DNA from: Nocardia wallacei
GTDB taxonomy: Bacteria > Actinomycetota > Actinomycetes > Mycobacteriales > Mycobacteriaceae
Reading direction: 5' to 3'
Assembly: GCF_029868745.1 (NCBI RefSeq)
Contig: NZ_JARWOP010000291.1
Coordinates: forward strand, 1 to 40,986
DNA length: 40,986 bases
A program made the position numbers and the translations under genes. This document shows positions 9,139 through 16,324 of this stretch, one piece after another (positions within the stretch are counted from its first letter, which is position 1; each line of letters starts with the position of its first letter). Under the pieces are notes generated by a model. That model did no database searches. It was not told the origin of the DNA and worked only from the letters and a program-made list of their open reading frames with translations.

Positions 9139-9798
9139 TCACGCTCCGGGCCGGACCAGTCCCGTCTCGTAGGCCAGCACCACCGCCTGGACCCGGTCGC
9201 GCAGGTCGAGCTTGGTCAGTACGCGGCCGACGTGCGTCTTCACCGTCGCCTCGGAGAGGAACAGCGCGGCGGCGATCTCGGCATTGGAGCGCCCGGCGGC
9301 GATCTGGCCGAGCACCTCCCGTTCGCGGGCGGTGAGCACGTCCAGCACCGCCGGGTCGCGCATGTGTGCCGGGTCGTCGGCGATGAGCCGGTCCAGCAGC
9401 CGCTTGGTGACCTTCGGCGATACCACCGCGTCCCCCGCGGCGACGCTGCGGATGGCGGAGATGAGGTCCTCCGGCGGGGTGTCCTTGAGCAGGAACCCGC
9501 TCGCCCCGGCCCGCAGCGCGCCCAGCGCGTGCTCGTCCAGGTCGAAGGTCGTCATCACCAAAACCCTGCTGCCGCAACCGGATTCGAGGATCTGACTGGT
9601 GGCGGTGACGCCGTCGACGACCGGCATCCGCACATCCATGAGCACCACGTCGGGGCGCAGCTCCCGGGTCCGGGTCACCGCGGCGGCGCCGTTGTCGGCC
9701 TCCCCCACCACCTCCACATCGGGGTGGGCGCCGAGCACCATCTTCAGTCCGGCTCGCATGAGTTCCTGGTCATCGACGACGAGAACGGTGATCGGCAC
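9139..9798 (-). CDS. NarL/LuxR-family response regulator
   Basis: 219 aa. An N-terminal receiver domain has the acidic pair D9-D10, phospho-acceptor D55 (VLMDVRMP), T83/T84 and K105. A C-terminal LuxR-type helix-turn-helix includes LTAREREVLGQIAAGRSNAEIA and the recognition helix SEATVKTHVGRVL. It acts as a DNA-binding transcription factor phosphorylated by the histidine kinase encoded 28 bp upstream. The target genes are not evident; the divergent TSUP permease beyond the kinase is one candidate. The GTG start lies 6 nt after a TAGATT hexamer, so a leaderless transcript of its own is possible besides readthrough from the kinase. Confidence 0.95.
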   Translation of the reverse strand: MPITVLVVDDQELMRAGLKMVLGAHPDVEVVGEADNGAAAVTRTRELRPDVVLMDVRMPVVDGVTATSQILESGCGSRVLVMTTFDLDEHALGALRAGASGFLLKDTPPEDLISAIRSVAAGDAVVSPKVTKRLLDRLIADDPAHMRDPAVLDVLTAREREVLGQIAAGRSNAEIAAALFLSEATVKTHVGRVLTKLDLRDRVQAVVLAYETGLVRPGA

Positions 9799-9804
9799 GC
9801 CCCC

Positions 9805-9810
9805 AATCTA
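9805..9810 (-). promoter_or_regulatory. Possible -10 (TAGATT) of the response regulator, leaderless type
   Basis: TAGATT on the minus strand is followed by 6 nt (GGGGGC) and then GTG 9798. No convincing -35 is seen. The spacing matches the leaderless pattern at other genes in this window. Confidence 0.4.
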
Positions 9811-9826
9811 TCGGCCGCCGTCCGCC

Positions 9827-11035
9827 CTACTCCATCGGCTCGCGTTCCAGGGGGATCGTGGCTCGCACCCGCCACCCGCCCGAGGCGCGGCGGCCCGCCT
9901 CGAGAGTGCCGCCGAGGACCGCGACCCGCTCGCGCATGCCGACCAGGCCGAGGCCGCTGCCGGTCAGTGCCGCGCGGACAGCGGGATCGGCGGTGCGCGC
10001 GGCGCCGGTGGCATGGGCGGCCTCGGCGGCGTGACCGAGATCGTCGACCTCGACCAGGACATCCTCGTCGCGGCGGCGCACCCGGACCCACGCCTTCGGA
10101 TCGGGCCCGGCGTGGCGGAAGGTATTGGTCAGCGACTCCTGCACGATGCGATGGACACCGAGGCTCACCTCCGGCGCGACATCGTCGAGTTCGCCGGTCA
10201 GCTCGAGTTCCACCGCCAGCCCCGCGCTGCGCATCATTCCGACCACCTTCGCCAGTCCCGCGGTGCCGTGCTGGGGCAACTGCTCGGGCGCGTGCTCGGT
10301 GCGCAGCAGCGCGACGGTGCGGCGCAGTTCGCGCAGGGCGTCCCGGCCGGTGGCGGCGATGGTGCTCAACGCCTGTTCGGCGGCGTCGGGGTCGCGGCGC
10401 AGGGCGTATTTGGCGCCGTCGGCCTGCACGATGATCACGCTCACCGCGTGCGCGACGACGTCGTGCAGTTCGCGGGCGATGCGGGTGCGTTCGATGGAGA
10501 CGGCCTCGTGCGCGCTGCGGTCCCGGTCGTAGTCGGCGACGGCGAGGCGGGCGGCCACCTCCCGGTCGTAGGCGTGGCGGGCGCCGAGGAATTCGGCCAG
10601 CGTCCAGCACAGCGCGTAGTACATGACCAGAAATCCGGCCGTCGACCAGACGGTCTGGTGCAGCACGGTGATCGACAGCGTGCCGTCGACGGCCAGTGCC
10701 GCCAGATAAAGGAACCCTTCGCGCCGGCCGACGTAGGCGACCAGGGTGTAGAGCATGATGCCCACCGCGAGCAGCGCGGGCGGCGCCAGATCGACGTGGG
10801 TCACGTGACTGATCGCGGTGGTGGCGATCGCCAGCGCCAGCAGGGCGGCGGCGCTCGCGCGCGGGTAGGCCCGCCGCCACACCACCGGCAGCGGGACCAG
10901 TAGCGCCAGCGTCAGGTGCAGCGGGAGTTGCTCTTTGTCGCGAATCACCGCGAGGTCGAGCAGCAGCAGGGCGAGGGCGAGCATCGAGTCGGCCACCATC
11001 GGCTTCCCGCGCAGCCACAGACTGAATCGACGCAC
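9827..11035 (-). CDS. Sensor histidine kinase, HisKA_3 (DesK/NarX) type
   Basis: 402 aa. Five or so membrane segments occupy residues 14-150. A dimerisation/phosphoacceptor helix with ERTRIARELHDVVAHAVSVI places the phosphorylated His at 191, and a C-terminal HATPase domain shows the N box (IVQESLTNTFRHAG) and G box (GSGLGLVGMRERV). It autophosphorylates and passes phosphate to the adjacent response regulator. The signal is unknown; there is no large extracytoplasmic domain, so it may sense the membrane or a small molecule. GTG 11035 is only 6 nt downstream of TAGGCT, suggesting a leaderless transcript. The TSUP gene starts divergently 61 bp away. Confidence 0.95.
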   Translation of the reverse strand: MRRFSLWLRGKPMVADSMLALALLLLDLAVIRDKEQLPLHLTLALLVPLPVVWRRAYPRASAAALLALAIATTAISHVTHVDLAPPALLAVGIMLYTLVAYVGRREGFLYLAALAVDGTLSITVLHQTVWSTAGFLVMYYALCWTLAEFLGARHAYDREVAARLAVADYDRDRSAHEAVSIERTRIARELHDVVAHAVSVIIVQADGAKYALRRDPDAAEQALSTIAATGRDALRELRRTVALLRTEHAPEQLPQHGTAGLAKVVGMMRSAGLAVELELTGELDDVAPEVSLGVHRIVQESLTNTFRHAGPDPKAWVRVRRRDEDVLVEVDDLGHAAEAAHATGAARTADPAVRAALTGSGLGLVGMRERVAVLGGTLEAGRRASGGWRVRATIPLEREPME

Positions 11036-11041
11036 CTGCTC

Positions 11042-11047
11042 AGCCTA
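11042..11047 (-). promoter_or_regulatory. -10 hexamer TAGGCT of the histidine kinase, leaderless type
   Basis: TAGGCT on the minus strand ends 6 nt before the GTG start codon, so a transcript beginning at the start codon is predicted. The same hexamer and spacing recurs at 23654-23659 and 30489-30494. Confidence 0.5.
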
Positions 11048-11096
11048 GGTGTGGACCGGATTTGCCGGATCATCCGACGTCTGGTTGTCTCGGCCC

Positions 11097-11864
11097 GTGG
11101 AACTCGCAGACTGGGCGGTATTGCTCCCCGCGGCCGCGGTGGCGGGCTGGGTCGATGCCGTGGTCGGCGGCGGCGGGCTGATCATCCTGCCGATCCTGTT
11201 CCTGGTCGCTCCGGCCATCGCGCCGCAGACCGCCTTGGGCACCAACAAGATCGCCGCGTTCTCCGGCACCACCGCCGCGGTGGTGACCTTCGCGCGCAAG
11301 GTGCCGATTCGCTGGCGGCTGCTGCTGCCGGGCGCGGTGATCGCCGCGGTGGCGGCGGCGGCCGGTTCCGCGGCGGTCGCGCTGATCGACCGCGACTACT
11401 TCATCCCGATCGTGATGGTCGTGCTGATCGGCGTCGCGCTGTTCGTCACGGCCCGGCCCTCGATCGGCGTCACCCTGGCCACCGATCCGCCCACCCGGCG
11501 CAAGACGATCCTGGTCGTCGCGCTGGCGGCGGGTCTGATCGGCTGCTACGACGGGCTGCTCGGGCCGGGCACCGGGACGTTCCTCATCATCACCTTCGCC
11601 ACGCTGCTGGGCACCGAGTTCGTCCGCGCGGCGGCGATGGCGAAGGTGATCAACTGCGGATCCAATCTCGGCTCGCTGATCTTCCTCGGCGCCACCGGGC
11701 ACGTCATCTGGACGCTGGGCCTGGCGATGGCGGCGGCCAATATCGCCGGGGCGGTCGTCGGCTCGCGCATGGCGCTGGCCCGCGGCGCCGGCTTCGTCCG
11801 CGTGGTGCTGCTGGTCGTGGTGGTCGGGATGGTGATCCGCCTGGGCTGGCAGCGGTTCGGCTGA
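11097..11864 (+). CDS. TSUP (TauE/SafE) family membrane permease
   Basis: About 255 aa, almost wholly hydrophobic, with seven or eight membrane segments and the family's conserved motifs VDAVVGGGGLI and ALGTNK in the first half, and a matching GCYDGLLGPGTGTF in the second half. These proteins carry sulfite, sulfoacetate or other organosulfur anions; the substrate here is unknown. I prefer GTG 11097 (VELADWAV) over GTG 11049, because the extra 16 residues are polar and atypical. It is divergent from the kinase gene and ends 15 bp from the convergent TetR gene. Confidence 0.9.
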   Translation: MELADWAVLLPAAAVAGWVDAVVGGGGLIILPILFLVAPAIAPQTALGTNKIAAFSGTTAAVVTFARKVPIRWRLLLPGAVIAAVAAAAGSAAVALIDRDYFIPIVMVVLIGVALFVTARPSIGVTLATDPPTRRKTILVVALAAGLIGCYDGLLGPGTGTFLIITFATLLGTEFVRAAAMAKVINCGSNLGSLIFLGATGHVIWTLGLAMAAANIAGAVVGSRMALARGAGFVRVVLLVVVVGMVIRLGWQRFG

Positions 11865-11879
11865 GCGCGGCGCGCGGGG

Positions 11880-12560
11880 TCAGCAGCGCGCCTCGGCCAT
11901 CATGTGCCGGATCGAGCGGGCCTCGGCGGCGGGCGCGGGCTCGGCCAGCCACGGCGCCAGCACCTTCGAGGTGGTCTCCCGGATCTTGTGGTGCAGCCGC
12001 TCGCCGTCCTCGAGCGCGTGGCGGCCGGAGAACAGCACGGTCAGTGCCCCGGAGACGGCGCCGACGACGGCGCCCACCAGCGCGGCGGCCCCGACCTCGT
12101 CGAGTTCCTCGGGGAACGCGGCCCGCAGCTGCCGGGCGATCTCCTGCTGCGCGGCGAGCTGGGCGTGCGCGGCGCGGCCGCTGACCGCGGGCACCGTGCG
12201 CGAAACCTGGGCGCGCAGGACCGAGATGCGGGCGGCGAGATCGTCGCCCAGATGGTCGCCGGGGTTGTCCCCGGCCGCGCGTAACGCCCGTAACAACACC
12301 TCGACGGGCCGTTCGTCCGGACGCCGGGTGGCGATGGCGTGCACGGCGGCGCGCACGCGTTCGTCGGGCTCGGGAAAGAGCAATTCCTCCTTGCTCTCGA
12401 AATAGTTGAAGAAGGTTCTCGTACCCACCTCGGCCGTCGCGGCGATGTCGGCGACGGTGGTCGATTCGTAGCCACGGGTTTCGAACAGGTCGACGGCGGC
12501 CTCGAGGAGGGCACGGCGGGTGCGTTCCCGCTTGCGGTCACGGAGTGCGGATGGCGGCAC
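11880..12560 (-). CDS. TetR family transcriptional regulator
   Basis: 226 aa from GTG 12560. The N-terminal helix-turn-helix is clear: RTRRALLEAAVDLFETRGYE, TTVADIAATAEVGTRTFFNYF, then SKEELLF. The C-terminal half is an alpha-helical ligand domain with no recognised ligand. TACCGT stands 8 nt before GTG 12560, so I prefer it; GTG 12587 would add nine residues. It is divergent from tldD with about 196 bp between them, where a palindrome overlaps the tldD promoter, so it may control tldD-pmbA and itself. Confidence 0.92.
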   Translation of the reverse strand: MPPSALRDRKRERTRRALLEAAVDLFETRGYESTTVADIAATAEVGTRTFFNYFESKEELLFPEPDERVRAAVHAIATRRPDERPVEVLLRALRAAGDNPGDHLGDDLAARISVLRAQVSRTVPAVSGRAAHAQLAAQQEIARQLRAAFPEELDEVGAAALVGAVVGAVSGALTVLFSGRHALEDGERLHHKIRETTSKVLAPWLAEPAPAAEARSIRHMMAEARC

Positions 12561-12717
12561 GCGGGCACACGGTACGGCATAGATCACGAAACACCCGGCA
12601 GGCTGCGCGTCGGCGCGTGCGCTGCACCCGGTGCCACCCCGCATGTCGTGCGTGTTTGCACTCGATGCAGAGTTGCACGGCGTGTCGCGTTGGGCCGCAC
12701 GGCATTCCGGGGGCGAC

Positions 12718-12749
12718 GGTTGAACGACCGGTCGGCAACCGATTAGCGT
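12718..12749 (+). promoter_or_regulatory. tldD promoter with overlapping palindrome
   Basis: A -35-like TTGAAC (12720-12725), an 18-nt spacer and -10 TAGCGT (12744-12749) are followed after 7 nt by GTG 12757. The imperfect palindrome GGTTG-aaCGACCGGTCGg-CAACC (12718-12740), with a perfect 10-bp core at 12725-12734, covers the -35 and spacer, so a bound repressor would block RNA polymerase. The divergent TetR protein is the obvious candidate. Confidence 0.55.
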
Positions 12750-12756
12750 GTCGGGG

Positions 12757-14286
12757 GTGAGTATCGCAAACCGGGTGGTGGACGAGGAGTTCCGCGCCCT
12801 GCCGCTGGCCGCGCTGGCCGACGCGGCGCTGACCGCGGCCCGCGCCGCCGGCGCCACGCATGCCGATCTGCGCGTGCACCGGCTGGTGACGCAGTCGATC
12901 CGGTTGCGCGACGGCCGGGTCGAGGCCGTCGGCAATTCCACCGATCTCGGTATCGCGGTCCGCGTCGTCGTCGACGGAACCTGGGGTTTCGCCTCCCACG
13001 CCGACCTCTCCCCCGCGACCGCCGCCGAGGTGGCGCGCCGCGCGGTGACGGTCGCGACCACACTGCGGTCGCTCAACCGCGAACGGGTCGAACTCGCGCC
13101 CGAACCGGTGTACAGCGACGCCACCTGGGTCTCGTCCTACGAGATCGACCCGTTCACGGTGCCGACTCCGGAGAAAGTGGCGCTGCTGCAGGAGTATTCG
13201 GGGCGGCTGGCGGCCGCCGACGGGGTCGACCACGTCACCGCGGCCGTCCTCCAGGTCAAGGAGCAGACCTACTACGCCGATACCGTGGGCTCGGCGATCA
13301 CCCAGCAGCGGGTGCGGCTGCATCCGCATCTGGAGGCGATCACCGTCGATCCCGCCGCGGGCGTCTTCGAGACCATGCGCACGCTGGCCGCCCCCGCCGG
13401 GCGCGGCTGGGAGTACGTCGCGGGGAGCGACGGCGTGTGGGACTGGCACGGTGAACTCGCGCGGATCCCCGAGTGGCTGGCCGAGAAGGTGAAGGCGCCC
13501 AGTGTCGTCGCGGGGCCCACCGACCTCGTCATCGACCCCACCAACCTGTGGCTGACCATTCACGAGTCGATCGGCCACGCCACCGAGTACGACCGCGCCA
13601 TCGGCTACGAATCCGCCTACGCCGGAACCTCTTTCGCCACCCCCGACCTACTCGGCACGCTGCGCTACGGCACCCCGGTCATGCACGTGACCGGCGACCG
13701 CACCCAGGAATACGGGCTGGCGACGGTCGGCTACGACGACGAGGGCGTCGCGGGCCAGCGCTGGGACCTCGTACGCGACGGCGTCCTGGTGGGCTACCAG
13801 CTCGACCGGGTATTCGCCCCGCGCCTCGGGCTGGACCGCTCCAACGGCTGCTCCTACGCCGACTCCCCGCACCACGTGCCGATCCAGCGGATGGCGAACG
13901 TCTCGCTGCAACCGGATCCGGTGCGCGACACCACGACCGCCGACCTCATCTCCCGCGTCGAGAACGGCATCTACATCGTCGGCGACAAGTCGTGGTCGAT
14001 CGATATGCAGCGCTACAACTTCCAGTTCACCGGGCAGCGATTCTTCCGCATCCGCGACGGTGAGCTGGCGGGACAGCTGCGCGATGTCGCCTACCAGGCC
14101 ACCACCACCGAATTCTGGGGCGCGATGGAAGCGGTCGGCGGGCCGTCGACCTGGGTGCTCGGCGGCGCGTTCAACTGCGGCAAGGCCCAGCCCGGCCAGG
14201 TGGCGGCGGTCAGCCACGGCTGCCCGTCGGTGCTGGTGCGCGGGGTGAACGTGCTCAACACTCGCTCCGAGGCCGGGCAGTCGTGA
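12757..14286 (+). CDS. tldD: TldD-type metalloprotease subunit
   Basis: 509 aa. The zinc-site motif HESIGH (residues 269-274, followed by ATEYD) identifies the catalytic partner of the TldD/TldE pair, a cytoplasmic heterodimeric protease that degrades unfolded peptides and matures some peptides such as microcin B17 and CcdA (E. coli knowledge). GTG 12757 is chosen over GTG 12748 because it sits 7 nt behind the TAGCGT -10. It is followed after 55 bp by pmbA, surely the same transcript. No RiPP precursor was recognised nearby, although the next genes encode ESX-type proteins. Confidence 0.94.
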   Translation: MSIANRVVDEEFRALPLAALADAALTAARAAGATHADLRVHRLVTQSIRLRDGRVEAVGNSTDLGIAVRVVVDGTWGFASHADLSPATAAEVARRAVTVATTLRSLNRERVELAPEPVYSDATWVSSYEIDPFTVPTPEKVALLQEYSGRLAAADGVDHVTAAVLQVKEQTYYADTVGSAITQQRVRLHPHLEAITVDPAAGVFETMRTLAAPAGRGWEYVAGSDGVWDWHGELARIPEWLAEKVKAPSVVAGPTDLVIDPTNLWLTIHESIGHATEYDRAIGYESAYAGTSFATPDLLGTLRYGTPVMHVTGDRTQEYGLATVGYDDEGVAGQRWDLVRDGVLVGYQLDRVFAPRLGLDRSNGCSYADSPHHVPIQRMANVSLQPDPVRDTTTADLISRVENGIYIVGDKSWSIDMQRYNFQFTGQRFFRIRDGELAGQLRDVAYQATTTEFWGAMEAVGGPSTWVLGGAFNCGKAQPGQVAAVSHGCPSVLVRGVNVLNTRSEAGQS

Positions 14287-14341
14287 GCGGCCGCACAACG
14301 AGGATCCAGCCCGCCCCGCCGACCGCCCCCGAGGTAATGCC

Positions 14342-15754
14342 GTGAGCGCAGCCGAAGTCATCCCCGCGGCCGAGGTCGTCGACCGCGCGCTGCGGGCCGC
14401 CCGCGCCGACGAGACCATCGTCCTCGTCACCGACGCCTACGACACGTCGCTGCGCTGGGCCGGGAACTCCATGACCACCAACGGATCGTCGGTGGCGCGG
14501 GACTGGGCGGTCGTCTCGATCTTCCGGGACGGGCCGCGGTCCGCGCGGGTCGGCAGCGTCGCCTCCACCAGCGTCGATCCCGCCGACATCGAGGCCGTGG
14601 TGCGCGCGAGCGAGGAGGCCGCGCGCACCGCCGAGCCCGCCGCGGACGCCGTGCCGCTGCTGGATCCCGACGCCCTCGGCCCCGCGGGCGCGGACCGCGA
14701 ACTGCCGTGGACCGGTGCTCCCGGAACCACCGGCATCGAGGTCTTCGAGCCGCTCGCCCGCGACCTGGCCACCGGATTCGACGGCGCCGACCGGCTCTAC
14801 GGTTTCGCCCATCACCAGCTGCATTCCACTTGGCTGGGCACCTCCACGGGGGTGCGCCGCCGCTGGGTGCAGCCGACCGGCTCCGTGGAGATCAACGGCA
14901 AGCGCGGCGCCGGCGCGGACCTGGCGAGCGCCTGGGTCGGCACCGGCACCACCGATTTCACCGATGTCGAGATGCCCGCGCTGCTGACCGAGCTGGCGCG
15001 CCGCCTCGACTGGTCCGGCCGCCGCGTGGAGCTGCCCGCCGGTCGCTACGAGACACTGCTGCCGCCGTCGGCGGTCGCCGATCTGATGATCTACATGATG
15101 TGGGCCATGGAGGGCCGCGGCGCCCACGAGGGCCACACCGCGTTCGCCCGCGCGGGCGGCACCCGAATCGGCGAGCGGCTCACCGACATTCCACTCACGC
15201 TGTACTCGGACCCGGACGCCACGGGACTGGAGTACCGCCCGTTCGTGGCGACTCCGGCGTCCTCGGAGGCGATGTCGGTGTTCGACAACGGCCTCACCGC
15301 GCGCCGGGCGGACTGGGTCCGCGACGGGGTCGTCGAATCGCTGGTCTACCCGCGCGCCACCGCCGCGGAATTCGACGCCCCGGTCACGGTGCCCGGCGAG
15401 AACCTGCTCATGACAGGCGGTTCCGGCGCGACGCTGGACGAGATGATCGCGCGCACCGAGCGCGGGCTGCTGCTCACCTGCCTGTGGTACATCCGCGAGG
15501 TGGATCCGGCGACGCTGCTGCTCACCGGCCTCACCCGGGACGGGGTGTATCTGGTGGAGAACGGCGCGGTCACCGCGGCGGTCAACAACTTCCGCTTCAA
15601 CGAGAGCCCGCTGGATCTGCTGCGCCGGGTCGGCGAGGCGGGCCGCACCGAGATCACCCTGCCCCGCGAGTGGAAGGACTGGTTCACCCGAACCGCCATG
15701 CCGCCGTTGCGGATTCCCGACTTCCACATGTCCTCGGTGAGCCGGGCCACCTAG
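14342..15754 (+). CDS. pmbA: PmbA/TldE-type protease subunit
   Basis: 470 aa, homologous in layout to TldD but without the HExxxH zinc motif, as expected for the structural partner TldE/PmbA. Typical glycine-rich C-terminal sequence is present (ENLLMTGGSGATLDEMI, then GLLLTCLWYIREVDPATLLLTG). The GTG start has GAGG at 9 nt. It forms a transcription unit with tldD. The stop is 147 bp from the next gene; a short stem CACCC/GGGTG at 15769-15782 may slow transcription there. Confidence 0.93.
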   Translation: MSAAEVIPAAEVVDRALRAARADETIVLVTDAYDTSLRWAGNSMTTNGSSVARDWAVVSIFRDGPRSARVGSVASTSVDPADIEAVVRASEEAARTAEPAADAVPLLDPDALGPAGADRELPWTGAPGTTGIEVFEPLARDLATGFDGADRLYGFAHHQLHSTWLGTSTGVRRRWVQPTGSVEINGKRGAGADLASAWVGTGTTDFTDVEMPALLTELARRLDWSGRRVELPAGRYETLLPPSAVADLMIYMMWAMEGRGAHEGHTAFARAGGTRIGERLTDIPLTLYSDPDATGLEYRPFVATPASSEAMSVFDNGLTARRADWVRDGVVESLVYPRATAAEFDAPVTVPGENLLMTGGSGATLDEMIARTERGLLLTCLWYIREVDPATLLLTGLTRDGVYLVENGAVTAAVNNFRFNESPLDLLRRVGEAGRTEITLPREWKDWFTRTAMPPLRIPDFHMSSVSRAT

Positions 15755-15901
15755 CGATACCCTGTCCGCACCCGGGCGGGTGTGGCACAATCGCCCCACC
15801 GGACGGCCGGTCCGAACGCCGCAGCCGAGATCGAGGGAACCGAAACGAGTGCGGCTGCGTCGAATTCAGCACAGGCACGCACGCAGTCGTACGGGGGCAG
15901 C

Positions 15902-16324
15902 ATGGTAGATGACAGCGGTCACGAGGTCTTCGGCCCGCTGATCGAGCAGGCCAGGACGGGTGCGGTGGCGCTGCACGTGGACCCGCAGGCGTTCGTGGCG
16001 CTCGATCAGGCGATGGAGCAGCGCAAGACCGAGATCCGCGCCATCCAGCAGCTGGTGCAGCAAGTCAACCAGCACGAATCGTGGGGCGTCGGCGAGCAAT
16101 CCGCCGTCCTCACCTCGGCCCAGACCCTCGTGGGGCGCTTGCGTGGAAAGGGCGCCGGCGGCGCGACCAGCGCCTACGACGCGCTCGAGGGCCACTGGCA
16201 GGTCGCCGACGAAGTGCAGAGCCTGTTCCGCACCATCCGCGAGCGACTACAGCAGACCGACAGCGAGTTCGCCGCGAAATTCCAGGCGATCACACCGGGA
16301 CCGACGACCGGGGGCGCGCAGTGA
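15902..16324 (+). CDS. Small helical protein of an ESX-type substrate cassette
   Basis: 140 aa, no signal peptide, almost entirely predicted helix, with long Gln/Glu-rich amphipathic stretches at about 30-58 and 90-128 separated by a Gly-rich turn. A WG pair (HESWGVGEQ, W61) and YDALE at 92-96, which fits the YxxxD/E secretion motif of type VII substrates, suggest a PE- or WXG100-like secreted partner, but I do not recognise a named family. ATG 15902 follows GGGGG at about 5 nt; an upstream in-frame start at 15782 would add a low-complexity tail and is less likely. It overlaps the next gene by 4 nt (GTGA), so the two are translationally coupled. Confidence 0.75.
   Translation: MVDDSGHEVFGPLIEQARTGAVALHVDPQAFVALDQAMEQRKTEIRAIQQLVQQVNQHESWGVGEQSAVLTSAQTLVGRLRGKGAGGATSAYDALEGHWQVADEVQSLFRTIRERLQQTDSEFAAKFQAITPGPTTGGAQ

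Noticed and set aside
12650..12700. TGCACTC/GAGTTGCA near-palindrome as a second TetR site
   Set aside because: One arm has an extra base and it does not overlap a recognisable promoter element; too weak to list.
16081..16320. An 80-codon N-terminal extension of the WXG/PPE-like protein
   Set aside because: It would overlap the small helical gene in another frame; the GTGA overlap start fits better.
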